The notes: a model not told the origin generated them from the letters alone. Counted from the first letter of the stretch, positions 17,688 through 33,600 are shown. The stretch: DNA of 64,000 nucleotides from Acanthacorydalis orientalis (GCA_034766995.1 CM068313.1:38869496-38933495), one strand, 5' to 3'. Numbers and translations are program-made.

Positions 17688-18917
17688 CTGTAATACAATA
17701 TTAATTAATCGTAATTATTATACTCATAATTAAAATTTATATATTAAGAAGAAAGTGTGCTTTAAAAAATGGTTATTTTTGAAATTAAAATTTTTTAATT
17801 TATTTAATAACTATACATTTTAAAGTGGTAAATTAAGAAAATTAACATTATAATTGTTAGTAAATTTGTGAGGAATTTAGGGTAATAGGTTCATTTTATA
17901 AAGAAGCATAAAACATTTTTTCTGGTAGAAAAATGCATAAACTTATTTAATTAGTTTTTTTAAATTGAAATAAAATAGAGATTAGATCTGTTATTGACTA
18001 TTTCCTATATATATATATATATACATACATAAATAAATGGGAGTAATATGAGTGTCTACTTTGAAAGATTATTGGTATTAATAATTTTTATTTAATTTTA
18101 CTTAAATAGTGCAACTGATATGTTATTGAGACAAATGAAATTTATTTATTTTTTGTCAGTAGGAGTATATTTTTTTATAAATGGTTTTATTATAAATTAA
18201 ACACCTATTGTTTGTTTAAAAAAATGTTGTTTATTAAAATATAATCTGAATTCTTTTTTCCTTTTTATCTCCGACATCTTCGACTGCTACTTTTTCTCAA
18301 AAACGTTATACTTATTACGTATTTTTTTTATTATTTTCTGTTGTACTAATCTTGTGCTGATAAGGTGTTTCATAGATAATTTAATATAATGATTGTTGGA
18401 TATATATATATACACAGGTCATTAATATAAATACATTTTTAATTAAGTATAATTAAATTTCACTTTTTCGTTTTGAGGAAGATAGCGTAACCAATGACAT
18501 ACCATTATAGATAAGAATCAATTATTTAATATTTTGACAAAAAAAATTTGCGATGTTAATATAATTACTATTTTAAAATAGAAAATCAGATAATTAATTT
18601 AGATAAAATATTTAAAAGGGATTAATTTAAGGGATGAAAAGTGTATTAAGAAAACAGTATGCCGGGATCGAGAACATAATAAAAAAAACAAGGAATGAAA
18701 GTATTTTTTTGTATTACATTTTTATGTAATTGTTCAGCTGAAGTTTTTTTTATTTGAAAATAATGACGACCTTGATATATGAGATGAATTCAAATATTTA
18801 CTAATATCACTACGTATGTGTAGGGAATTTTTAAAAATACAATTGAGTTTTGTAGGTCGTACTTTTGAATAAATATTCTTTTAAGTTCTGTGTTTACATG
18901 CTTTTAATTTCGAACGT

Positions 18918-18952
<35 letters not shown>

Positions 18953-19179
18953 TATACTAGAGGGCTTTACCCTGTGATCGCTTAACGAGGAATTATTTAA
19001 ATTTTATAAATATCTATTTCAGTAACATTGTTATTTATTTGACGAAAAAGTATTTATACAGAAAATAGTTAAACAGAAATAATGACAAAAAATTAAAGTT
19101 AATAAGGTGATTGATTTGAACTGTGATTGATTTGAACAATCATCGTTAATGTGAACATAGGAATTTTTAATTTTTTTAC

Positions 19180-19225
<46 letters not shown>

Positions 19226-20296
19226 GTGTTTTGCATTTAGTTTTATGGGTCAATTTATAGTACTTATAATTTCCCACTTATTGTATATAATCCTATTAAC
19301 AACATTTATAATATTTTTATACTTTTATAATATAAACATATATAGTGATTTCTTAATTTCAGTTTCTCAATAAACACAATTGAATACAGTGTAATTATTT
19401 AAAATTATTACCTAGAAAGTACAAATTTTACTGTTGCAATGATTTCTAAACTGTCTGCATATTAGGATAAAATGTAGTGATATTGGTGCAGGTTTCAAGG
19501 CAAGGGTCTAGGAAGTATACTCACTGTTTACTTACTGAGGAGCCCAGTTGATGCACCACCGTAACTGTATGTTCCGTAAGGTGCTCCATATTGACTGTAA
19601 GCTGAACTGTACGTATAGTCTGAACCTGGAACGACTGTACTTCCACCTGTGTGATAAAAAAAAAATTTATATATACATATATATATATATACATATATAT
19701 ATATTAAAATTTTCCGCAGGCATGGTTAAAGCAGTGGTTACATATAGTTTAGAAAAAGTGAAACTGATGCGAGAGTTTCAAGAGCATTGATTTGATTTTG
19801 GCTCAATACGAAATTGTTTTTGATAGTAAAGTAGAAAAAGTTTTTCAGTGGCACCCGGTCAAGAAATTAATAAACTCAGAAAGTATTTTCAAATGTTAGG
19901 AATTTATTTCAAGCCTATATTTTAATAAGATCTTAATTGACATCGTAATGTTTATGTGATTCTTAGAAAATTCAGAATCTGGATTTTTAAATAATTGTTT
20001 TTAAACTCTAAGTGTTTAGTATACAGTTGAAGAGATGTTATTAAATAAGTGTGTTCATTAAGTAATGAAATTGTAAATTGTTATGCAGACTTTAAAAAAG
20101 TCCATACAGCATTTACATTCATTATGCATATGTATTTATATATATATATATATATACATACATATAGCTAATACTTTTATAACTATGATAATTGTTAATT
20201 GATTTAAATACGCAGATATTAACGAAATAGGATAAAAATAATATTTGAAAATATATTATCCAAAGAAAAGTTTAATATCCAAGAAGCAAACAATTT

Positions 20297-20362
<66 letters not shown>

Positions 20363-20520
20363 TTGCAAAAAAATTATAAAATATTACTTAAAATGTATAC
20401 TTTATGGAAAGAAACACAAAAGCATGCAACATATAAAACAAATTGTAATATTTATGAGAAAAGGCATATAAAAAAAGCTTGAAAGTCATAAAAGAACGTG
20501 CAAATAGGTTGAGTGTGGCA

Positions 20521-20601
<81 letters not shown>

Positions 20602-21068
20602 AATCCGAGCAATATTGTAGTTAATTATGCCTTATAGAAAAAGAAGCATTTCTTCTGATTTTATATCATTTTTTATTTTGAAATTAAAAATATATGAAAC
20701 AATACTAAATTAAATAAATAGTATATTAAATGTCAATAAGAATGAAAATTATTAAATTGATATTTTTCTATTAATAATATTCTAATTTGTTTTTAATTAA
20801 TGCTACTGAAAGGATTTCATTCTCCGTATTTTGAAGAAATATTATAGAAATGTTACAAAAAATGTAGTATTTTATTCGACAGATAAATTTAATAGTTTTT
20901 TTTATTAGATATTTCACACAATTATTATGCAAATGAATATTGTATAATTGTTGATATGCTAAAACGACATACGATAAATCGGTCGCAGCCCAATATAGAA
21001 ATAATTAGAACCCATTTTAAAGTCTTGAAATTGTAATACACTTTTTTGTAACTTGAGAAATGTTTTTA

Positions 21069-21122
<54 letters not shown>

Positions 21123-21307
21123 TATGTACATATCCTTTCTAAACAGTATTTATAGATATTTTACTTCAGTTGGAGCAAACTTAGAGATTATATTTAACTG
21201 TTCACGAAAAACAATAGTATAATGAAGACAAAGTTCCTTAGCATCAAGTTAATTTCTATTACGTAATTAGTAATTTTATGTAAAAGAAATCAAGTTTAAA
21301 TATTAAT

Positions 21308-21353
<46 letters not shown>

Positions 21354-21861
21354 AAAAGTTGTATATACTATTTTTTGAGATAAAATTTTGAATACTTATG
21401 GATAAAATATAAATAAAGTGTAACCCAACACCTCAGTGATATAATTTAAATACAATTAAAGACCAACAAATCGCTCGCACCTGTACTATATCCGAAACTG
21501 GGCAACATTGTTGAATATGCTGGTACAGAACCTGCGGAAGGAGTTTGTAGTACAGTGAGTCCAGTACCAACTTGCCCTGTACCCCCCGTACTTGGGTCGG
21601 GTGAGTGCGTCGTTGCGTTATTTCCATTATTTCCCCCTTGTTGGTCTGCTCGTGTAAGTGACGGCTCGGCAGGTAATGAGAGTGGTATTCCTGGCGAGCC
21701 GCCACTGTCTACTTGTACACCCACTGTACCAACCTGAACGACGCCACTGTATGGAGAATTAGTCTCACCTATGCACATGCAAACATTATACAATGCAATT
21801 TTAAAAACACATAAATAAACACTAACAATAAATCAAACAGCAATGTCAATCTCAATTAATT

Positions 21862-21913
<52 letters not shown>

Positions 21914-22255
21914 AAAATAACTATTATAAGTACATACTACAATAAATTTATGTAATGAGAACAAATTATAAACTGTTTCATTTTGATACATAATTGAGAA
22001 TGACAGTGCTAAAAACAAATACAATTAATAATAAAACACACATAAAATAGCAAACAAAATAATAAATAATTCAGAAAATTTAAAAACAGTACTATAACAT
22101 ATAACATGCATAACAAATGGTATAGAATTTATATTAAAATTATTTTAAATTGTGGTTGGTGAATATAGAATATTAATGTATTTTAAAGAAATAAGAAAAT
22201 GGCAAACACACATTCATATAAACATAACACTCACGCATACACATACTCACACACA

Positions 22256-22314
<59 letters not shown>

Positions 22315-23317
22315 ATAATTTGAATGTGTTGATTTATTACACCGTACTTTTATATAAATTAATAAGTTGTATTTTTGATTATTAGAGACATATTGTTATT
22401 AATAATTATTAATGACACATTTTTTTAAAGACACATATTATTATGAATGCGCATTATTAACAAATTATATGCTAATAAAGAGATTTATAAAATTGAGTAA
22501 ATAATTACTAAAATAATACATAGCTATGGTATAATTCTGTCCTTTGTACTATATTAAATAATATACTCAAAATAAATAATATAATCGAACTTTAAATAAT
22601 AGTGATTTTGTTTCTTTGGTCTAGAATAAAATAATTGTACGAATTAAGAATTTAATTGTTTTAAATAATATTGCCTATTCAAAGCTTAAACTTTTGAGGA
22701 TTATTCGATTTAATTTAAAATTTTGCTTCATTCAGAGTGTATTTCAATGCCATGCTATAATTATCAATTTAAAATAGAAAAAGTTTTACCTTTATATTGA
22801 AAAAAATGTCAATATTTTTATAGTCAAAAAGAATTAATGTACTGATAATCAACTTATCCATATAAAAATAAAAAAAAAACAATTTTATTTTACTTTTTTT
22901 AAATAGGAGTATTATTTTTTTAATTAAACATATAAAGTGATTTAGATAATATTTTTTAATAAATTCAAAAAAATGAATAGTACTTTTTTCACTTAAGATT
23001 CAATGTTCAAAAAAGAAATTAAAAGTAATAAGTTTTTTACAATACTCCGAAAAAATATGCACTGTTTATAATTATATATTTTGTTAATAAAAAGAGAATA
23101 AATTCTGAAAAAATAAATTCCAATAAATTATGAAAAAGAGATTATATTAAAATAATAACAATTTCGATACTAATCCATGACAATATTTTGTACCATTTCT
23201 TAAAATATGAAATATTAAAAATGAAAGTTAATAACTACATGATAGAAAACATATCTCATATTTAGTATTTTTAAGATAGATTATTATATTTAACAGAAGA
23301 ATGGTAACATGTTGTTA

Positions 23318-23359
<42 letters not shown>

Positions 23360-23777
23360 ATATATATATATAATGACATTAAATTTGTTTAAATAACTTT
23401 TTTGAATATAATGTCAATACCCAAATTTAAGGACAGAAAATAAACTAAGAACACTGAATTCAGACATATGTTCGTTCGTATATTTTGGTGATGGTTTTCT
23501 GAATTTAAATTTGCTTACCAGTATGATATGGAGACAAGGCTGGATCTAGTACATTCGATGCTCCAAGTTTCATTTCTTGCATACTGATCGGTGTTAGTGG
23601 TGTCAAAGATCCTGATCCTACAGTACGATTTTATCTTAATATGGTATGAAAAAGTACTTTTAAGAAATATAAAGTATCGAAAGTATAGAGAAACCGAAAT
23701 AAATATAGTCCATACATTATTATTAGTTAAATTTAAGAATGTATTAAGAAGATTTAATGTCTAATATGTGATATTTG

Positions 23778-23833
<56 letters not shown>

Positions 23834-23974
23834 AGTGAATTAAACACCGAATTCAATTAAATTATTAATTACTTGAAAAGATGTATATGTATACAATGCA
23901 TTTTTCGAAATAAAAAATACATTTTATTTACATTGAACAGGTAAGAATAGGTTAAATTTATTATTATTTTTTTA

Positions 23975-24019
<45 letters not shown>

Positions 24020-24785
24020 CTATGTAGAAGAGTATATTGGATGAGATTTTACTTATAGGAAAACAAATTAATATTTTAAATGCAAATGTGTATTTAGAAA
24101 TGCCCGATTATGTGCATTTATTCTTATTTGCAATAATATTTTTAATTTAAAACCCTGTACGAAGTTTGAATTTTCTCACTTAAATATATAAAATTTATAC
24201 CGTATATTCACATGTATTAAATTGTCAAGTTTGTGCTGTGAGTGTATAGATTATGTACGAAAAAAATATGAAATGAAGAAAACCATCACCAAAATTTCAT
24301 ACCATTATTCATGCATTTTGGAAATATGCTAGGGCAGGGAAATTTTTCAGTTCATTTATATATATATATATATATATATGTATATGTATATATAATGTAA
24401 ATCTATATTTAGTACAAGAAACATTACATACCATGGTCATAAACTTGTCATGCATTGAACTGAATTAAAAAAGTTTTTCTTTAAACAAAAAATTTCCCTG
24501 GAAAGCGTAAATTGTGAATAAATTGATTACTGACCTAATGAACCTCCTATTGGTGGTGTGTACAAGGAACCTCCACCACCACTTTGCGTCTGGCTCATGG
24601 TGCTAATGGTATCGTAAAGATCGGCGGCGGTGGATACACCAGACGCAGGGAATCCGCCCCCGGGGGCATCGTAATATCCACCACCTGCCCCTGCTCCACC
24701 GCCGCCGCCGCCACCAAGCTCTGATAATAATTTGTGTTCGTCTTTGATACTCCATTTCGTTGACCATAGCTGAAAAAAATATTAT

Positions 24786-24852
<67 letters not shown>

Positions 24853-24995
24853 CGCACACACATATACGAAGCGAGTTTGTGTGGTTATTGCTTCAGGAAT
24901 TACATTTTAAGTCTGATTCGTTATGAAGGATAAATCTTTTAAATTTGTATATTTTGTGCGTATAGCATTAAACGTTATATATGTATGTATGTATG

Positions 24996-25088
<93 letters not shown>

Positions 25089-25586
25089 ACAATTAAACAG
25101 TGTATGTATATTTATAAAAAGCATTTAAATCAACAGAATAGTTTACACAGTTAATTCTGCATTAAAGTTAAAACATTTCCTTAATGAACTCAAGGTTAAA
25201 AATAAAATGAACAATAAAAAAAATAATACTTAATGTAAAAAAAAAGATCACTTACATTTGAATATAATTGATCTCCATTATATTGTGATCTTTGTCTTTT
25301 TAATTCATCTTCAGGATGTCCGTTTAAGTCTCTGTTCTCATCTGAAATAAAATAAAAAAATAATTTATGAAAAAAATATAAATAATATGTCATTTAAAAT
25401 AAATTTGATGGAATTTTACGTTTATAATTGTACACATTAAAATTCATTACAAACAAGTTGGCTCATGACTTTATTTATGTATATAGAGTATATTATTTGT
25501 TTTAATTTTATAATAACAATTTATATAAAAAAATTCACCATGTACTTACAAGTACACACACAAATATTCATATATATATATATATA

Positions 25587-25633
<47 letters not shown>

Positions 25634-26050
25634 GAGTATATATAATTTTCTGTCGTTTCATTATAAATTTACATAGAAATGTTTATTTTTGAGGAATATT
25701 CGAGTATCTATGTATATGATTTCAATTTAAAATTTAGTATAGTAAGTAAAAGAATAATTTAAATTTATTGATTTATATATAAACATTTGTTGACGATAGG
25801 CGATAAACCTTTTTTCGTAATTATTAGTGTATTGGCATTAAAGTGTTTATTATTAGACACATTGGAATCTTCAATTTTTTATGAAGACACAGTCAATTTT
25901 ACTGTGTAACTTAAAGTTAAACTTTTCATGATATGGTTGGGCTTTGTACTAAAGCATAATCACAACACTTTTAAGTCAATTACTTTCTATTTATGTATAT
26001 ATTTCATACATTTTTAAACTATTTTATTATATAATTATATGCAAATATAC

Positions 26051-26092
<42 letters not shown>

Positions 26093-26108
26093 AATATATA
26101 CATATATT

Positions 26109-26147
<39 letters not shown>

Positions 26148-26467
26148 TTATATAATTTGTGATTGTTTCTTTTTTATTAATGTTTGTTTTTAATTTTCTT
26201 TTATAATCTATTAAATTTGTATAATATACAAAAATATATTCATTACAAGCAAGTGTCTTAAATAAATAATATAATCTTCTGACATTGTATTGCAACTAAC
26301 TTAGTAGACCTCTTGTACCGGAAACGGAAATCTACCCTCCAAGGTCCGTCGCTTTTCTTGAACACCGTGGTCAACGAATCTTTTGTCCTTAAGTTTATAC
26401 ATTAGGCATAGTAAAAATCATTTTCACTAGTACGCACAAATACACTCTCATATAAACAATGCATTCA

Positions 26468-26560
<93 letters not shown>

Positions 26561-28227
26561 CGTGTATACGGAATCTATTCTGTTTGCTATTTCAATATTT
26601 TTACATTATGTAAATTATTAATATACTTTGGAAGCATAATAAATGTCATTTATTCATTAATAATACAAAAATGACTTGAATTGTTTACATGACTGGTAAC
26701 ATTATTCGAGATGTCTCTAGACAGAATCGGTAGTCACTAATAAACATTCAACAACTGAGTTTGTGTCCTTTGGAATTCATATTCATTCGGTTGAATCGAC
26801 CGTCTCCATTCAGATTCAGTTAACAACTATATTCTAAAACGAAGCATATTGTTTGAAACAGATCTAAAATACAATAAGCAGAGTAGTTAATACCTCGGTA
26901 AGAGCGAGCGGTCATAGTTAAAATTACAATTATTTACTCGCAATGTAACATTCAAGTTGGATCAGTTAAAATAGTGACAAGGGGTAAATAGGTTTGTGTT
27001 GAGATAATTAAGAGGGCAGCAGTGTCCAACGGTTCAGTTAAATCTGTTGTGTGAGTGTTGGGTGTTTTATTTCCCCGGACAGAGGACAAACTTAGATCTC
27101 AACGTACAGTCAATGGTGAAAAACTGCTTGTTGCTAAGTCGATGTACCCATTCGAGTACATATGTACAATTAAATATATACTCAGCAAAGTAAGGAGAGA
27201 GGTGCGAAAAGAGATATATACGTTCTTCAACGTTTTAAGCCTATCTTCAAAAATTAGTATTTAAGTACAAATTTTGTATTTATTCACAATTGTAGGGAAT
27301 ATATTTCGAAATTTTGGAACTGAGATTAAATTAAACATGTAGGTATAATGTTCTGTGGAAACATTCGTCATAAAGTATAATAAAAAATATGAATAAATTA
27401 GAAATTTTTTGTCATATGTACTAGTGTGTGTGTATATATATATACAAATTACATGTTTTGCATTCATTTACAGGCATTGGTTTATTGGAAAGTGGATTTG
27501 TACGTACATAATATATATATATATATATATATATACATCCACTCAGATTTATGAGTTCTGAAGTTATACCGTCTGTTTAAAAGAGAATATTATTAGAAGT
27601 AATTTGTGACGTGAGATTTTTTTATGATTAAAATTAGAGATAGTGATATCGCTTCATTAGTTTAGAATAAGAATAATTGTCAGAACATTTTTTTTTACAG
27701 AATGTTTCTAATTTAATACGATTTGTTCATTCGAATGATAAATATATAAGTTTTTTAAAATATTTTTGATATTATTTAGAACAAATTTTAATAATATTTC
27801 ATGTATAATAATAAATGTAAGTTAAAAACGGGAATATTAAGTAAAAATAACCTCTTTTAAAAAGTAAAATCAATTAAATTTAGAATTCACTTAGAAAATA
27901 ATTAATATGAAACAAGTGAATATAAGAAAGATACTGAGAAGAGACTCTATCTATGGATAATGTTATGCTATAGAATATTCTCAACGATCAATATTTAATT
28001 TTGTGAAATTTTCTTAAGAACTAGAAAATATAAAATGCTTTAAATTCATTTTACAAATTCAAAATATAAAAGAAGATATAAAAATGGCGTTATATATGTT
28101 TGAATGAAATATTTGTTTGATTATTATTATCATCATCAAATTGATCCTTACTATTATCAAATTAAGATGTTTTTACTTAGATTACCAAACAATTATTAAA
28201 AGGAATTTCAAAGTTGCAATGCACGAA

Positions 28228-28286
<59 letters not shown>

Positions 28287-28519
28287 ATTATCATCAACCT
28301 CTGTCAATCCACTGATGGATAAAGGTCTTCTATGATTTTCCACTTTGTACGATTAAATGCCTGTCTTTTCCACCGATTTGCAATAAAATTTTTAATTTTC
28401 TTATCCCACTTGTTCATTGTCTCCCTCTTGATATTTTTATATTGTTTGGTTCCCAGTTAATAATTTCTGTTGTCTACCGGTTGTATTCTCTAGTAGTAAT
28501 ATTCCCCGCCGATTTCCAT

Positions 28520-28600
<81 letters not shown>

Positions 28601-29997
28601 TATAATACTAATTGCATGATGTAAATTGACAATTAGTGTATATTGATTTTAAAAATTAAAAATGTTGAAAAATTAAAATTGAAAATTTGAATACAAATGA
28701 AAATAAATATACTGGTAATCTGAAATTTCACAAGTATGAATCATTTGAAGAAACATTTTTTTTGATTTTTAAATTTCGAATTAGAGAAAATCAACTTTAT
28801 TTCATAAACATCCTAGAAGAAATTTAATATAAAGGAATTGATATAAATAAGCAATTTTTCGTTTCTATTTACTTGAACAAAAAGGCAAAAAATGATCAAT
28901 AATGTAAATGTTTAGTTATTATCCAAATGATGTTAATGTATATCATTATTTTAGATATTAGATTAAGTATTAATAAAAGCTTGATCTATTTAAGTATCTA
29001 TTGAGTAATAATTTATAGCACATGAAGAAATACAATCTCTTTTCCACTTCCAAATAGAAACATTTATACAAATGTATTTGCATATATTTGGTTTAGAAAA
29101 ATTACACTGTCTAATTAAACTATTCATATGTACATTGTTATAGTTATTTTTTGAAATTCATTAGTTAATAGCAACGTTTAAATTTGTATAGTTAATAGAA
29201 AACGAAATTTTGAATTCGTTATATTCGTCTGCAAATAATATTTTTAATCAAATTGGCGCTATCAGGAATGAGAGAAACCGCTGTTATCTCAGAGTGTACA
29301 TACAAACGCTAGGGACAAAAGTCGCCGTGAGGTTGGCAATTCCGACAAACACTTGTTGGCGCATTATTTTAATTGGATGACCCTGCGTTATTTCTCTCAC
29401 CGTTGTGTTGGACAAAGCAGTCCGATCTCCCGCGGGAGGAATCACAATCTATTGAGGCTTGAGGGACCTTGGGTCAGCCACCTACTATTACACTGTTATC
29501 TCTGTACTGATACAATAGGATATTGAGAGGGTTTATTGAAATTTAATCCTTTCAGAAGAAATAAGAGAAAAACGTATTTTTTTAATAAAAGCGTTGTGTC
29601 GATTTTTTTTAATCATTAGATGTGGGATAATATATTTTATATGCGTGAATACTTTCGTTGGATTGTACTTGTATTAACGATTCAGGCGACATTGTTTTTG
29701 CTCCTATATTATTTATTTTAATTACTTAATTATTTTTATATATATATATAATTAAATAATTAAAATAAATAAGACAAGAACAAAAATAATGTAATCTGAA
29801 CCATTAATTAATTTATTAGAAATAATCTATTTATTTATAATTTATAATTTTATATTTTTATAAATTAAAAAGAAAGATTCATAAATCTATCAGATATTTT
29901 GTCCCTATGATAAAATATCTATACATTTATAATATATACATTTTATAGTCTTCTTGATCTATTGTGGGCTCAGGAAGCATCAGGTTACTTTATTCTT

Positions 29998-30061
<64 letters not shown>

Positions 30062-30558
30062 CTATTATTATTACAGGATAATTTTATAAACATTTAAAAA
30101 TATATACTTTTAAAATTATTTATCCCCAGCGTAAAGCACTAGCAATATATGTGTTTATAATTGATCCGTTTGTTTTTTCAGCATAATTCCAATTGTTTTA
30201 AAAACAATTTCTTTTCTTATTTTCACTGTTAAAGAATGGTTATATCCTCAAAATGTAAGGTGAAAAAATATGCAAAAGGATAAAGAACAAGCGACTCAGT
30301 TTAAAAATTAGAAAATATCCGCAAGGCAAAACAATCAGAAGAATATGCGTCTTCTGTTACCAGAAAAGCAGGCAAACTTTGGAATAACAAGGAGCTAAGA
30401 AAAATTTTAAAAGGACAGAAACATATTGTCCTAGTTGTTCAAACATACCGCAGATTAGTTTGAATTGTTTCAGCGAATATCATACAAAGGGAATATAATT
30501 TTATATATTTTTGTTTAAAAAAATATTTTTATTTATCTGTATATATATATATATATAT

Positions 30559-30608
<50 letters not shown>

Positions 30609-33600
30609 GTTATTACTACTAAATATTTGTGTTACAAATGAAAACTGCTGCAAATTATTTGTAAAAGCCTGCATACTTCGTTGAAGAAATGCGACGCCCA
30701 CAATTGAGTGAAGTGCCCTCCGCGGACACAACTGTTTCCCAGATTTGGGTGACAGGGAGATCAAAGTGTTAGAGAGTTATTTATCCTCTTCCTCTTTTTC
30801 AATTAAAAAGTGTATTGTGATATCTACAGCACCAATACTCTTTTCAATATTCTATAAGTTTGGAAAGATTCGTTTCATAAATAAATGTAATTTAAGTGAT
30901 TTATATAAATGAACGTCTTTCGTGTAATGAAAGATATATCACAAATAGAATGATTGTAAAGATTACTTTTGAGTAAGTATTTGTAAATGATGTAAAATAA
31001 AAAGAGAATCTATAAGGTTTAATATTAACTGTTTGATGTGAAACAGCATTTATTTCTACCTACATAGATGCATACAGTTATGGGGTAATTATTAGCTGTG
31101 CTGCCTATGAATTTATTTTAACATATTACTTTAATGGTCGAGTCGTCTCATATCCAACTATCTTGATTACTTCTTAAATATATTTTTTTTTAATTCTAAT
31201 GTTTCATTTCTGCGGTTATAAAAATATGTTTTTTTTTTTATATACTTTTTAATGTTTCCCAGTTGTAATTTTAAATTAAATATTATTCCGTTCATGGAAA
31301 AGTAAATCCAATACGTTGTAAATTTTGATAATAAAATAATCAGTAGAATAAAAAGTCAGTGTAATTTACTTAATATAATATATTCAATTACTGTAATATA
31401 TTAAATTTTATTATCAGATAACATGTTCAGTCTTTATATTGTTTGAAAGTAGTTTTATATTAAACTTCATAGATATGTAATATATTTATTTGTGTATTAT
31501 CTTCTCTCAATAATAAAAAAAAACCACATTTCTCGTCACTTTGTCCGCAACGTGGCCATTTGCCGCCATCTAGAGAATGTGGTGTATAAGGAAATTTTCA
31601 CAATGGATAGGTTTCAAGTATGATTCATTAAGTTTCGTTCTTAGGTATTTTTTATATTCTGTATTATGTTGTAAAAACCATTTCTTTCTTTTTATGTTTC
31701 TTTCTATTTTCCTGTCAATTTTGATGGGCTATATACTTGTTTGAAAATCAGTTTTATTAAGCATACGTGATAAATTATTTTCTTAAAGAAATGTGATATA
31801 ATATTGGATTCAGTTAATGCTGCTCTGATCAAGTGTTTTATATATTAATGAGTTTTAAATACAGATTGGAATATGTTACTTATTTATATAGAGTTAGGAA
31901 TGTACACTGAGCTCTTTAAATTGTAATTATGTCTAACACAATCAAGTGTTCTTTCCAATGTGACACGAGAACGAATCCGCACCGTTGGAATGCGAATCCG
32001 TGCTAAGAGACATACTCTGACATTTCAATGTGCAGTGCTTTCTGCCACCCTGTTTGAATATCACCCTAATATACCGATACAATAGTACAGTTATCCAGAC
32101 GAGTGGCGCGCGTTCGACGTCTAGTGACGTGAGACACATAGTGTCGAGTACAGGGTTGGGCCGCATCGACGACTGGTCTGCATCATTGTGATTATATTGA
32201 CTGGCCCTGGGGAGGGACTAAATGTAAACTGAATTGACTTTTATACTATATGTTCAATTGTTATATGTATGCGAATATGTATAAAAGTGTATTTGTGCGT
32301 GTTGTATATGAATGTACTTTTTTTTTGTACAACACCGGCAGTGATAGTACGATTGTCAATTTTATATGTGCATTTATATACCTATTTGAATCATATTTGT
32401 GTGACTAGAACAGACATTTTTATTTAATCTAGATTGTAGTGTGTTGTTGCAGTAAAACAAATGTTACTAAGTATGCAGAATGAAATCGTGTCATGTATCT
32501 TTTTAGACTGTTCATCAAAACAATTTTGAATTTCCGTCCTATGAACGATGCCATCTTTTAATAAATTCGAGCATATTTAAAATTCTACTGAATACAATTT
32601 ATAACTAAAATTAAAAAAATCCAGTAATTAATATTATGTTAGTAATTGTATATAATTTTAATAAAACGAGATATTTATTTGTACAACACCAAACGTTTAT
32701 TGCGTTTACTTTAGTTTATGGTTTTAATAAAGTATTTCTTTCTTTCAGTTAATAATAATTAGGTTTTTTGTGTTATATACAGTAGACATTTATCTATGTA
32801 AATTATATAAAAGTTGGTTTTAAAATTAACCCTTAGCTGCCACACTTATCTGGTATAACATAGCTGCCACATGGGGTCAATATGACCGCAGCAATTAAAA
32901 ATTGTTATTGCAAAAAAACTATACAATATTTTGGCTTGATTTTTTTTTCGTTTATACTGAAGGGTTACTTTAGTGAATGGAATAGGTTATATAATTGAAA
33001 AATTAAATTCACTATTGAACAAAAATTGTAAAAGTCAGGAAAACTGGAAAAAATGCTATTTTTATAAAAAAAATATATTTTTTATTGACCCACAGGGGCA
33101 GCTAAGGGTTAAAATATAAATCCTAAGTAATAATATAAATATATAATAATATAAATATATAATAATATATAAATATATAATAATATAATAATAATAATAT
33201 AAATATATGTATAAAAATGGATATAATTTTATGACACGTTCAGAGATTTTTGTATATTCAGTAGTTACATTTAAATTTATATACTATATATCACAGATTA
33301 AAAAATATTATAAATGTATTAAAATATTATGATCGCAGAAGGACAATGTTATAAAAATGATTTATTTTTTAAACAAACAATCGATAATTGGATTTTATGA
33401 AAGAAAATTACAATCTAGAAGATTTGTGCCGCTAAAATTAACGAACATTTTTTTTATCCTAGACAACATTTCACACGATATGTGACAAAATCGTAATCCT
33501 TTCAAAATCGAAAATCTATTATTGTATAATTACAAGAAGAGATCCTTTGTGACACTTAGATGCATTGTTCTTCTTCATAATCATTATTTTTGTTCTGCTG

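Larger units (their letters stand above)
17688..19535 (-). other. sv intron before the terminal exon
   Basis: 1848 nt, A+T-rich with (TA)n at 18918-18954 and 19183-19223. No exon or other element recognised. Confidence 0.7.
19647..21480 (-). other. sv intron
   Basis: 1834 nt carrying six (TA)n arrays of 30-80 bp; nothing else recognised. Confidence 0.7.
21769..23518 (-). other. sv intron
   Basis: 1750 nt with (TA)n arrays at 21864-21911, 22233-22312 and 23320-23372; otherwise A+T-rich with no recognised element. Confidence 0.7.
23618..24534 (-). other. sv intron
   Basis: 917 nt with three (TA)n arrays (23786-23831, 23978-24017, 24356-24394). No other feature seen. Confidence 0.7.
24770..25255 (-). 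other. sv intron, largely (TA)n
   Basis: 486 nt, of which about 150 nt is (TA)n in two arrays. The second begins 18 nt from the acceptor. Confidence 0.75.

Noticed and set aside
21446..21793. 115-codon frame taken as an independent gene
   Set aside because: It is an sv exon; the N-terminal MYNVCMC and C-terminal [10 protein letters not shown] parts are intronic read-through beyond clear GT/AG sites.
24595..24863. Two alternative frames over the poly-Gly sv exon
   Set aside because: The third frame ([15 protein letters not shown]...) has conserved Pax sequence and phase continuity; the other two are shadows.
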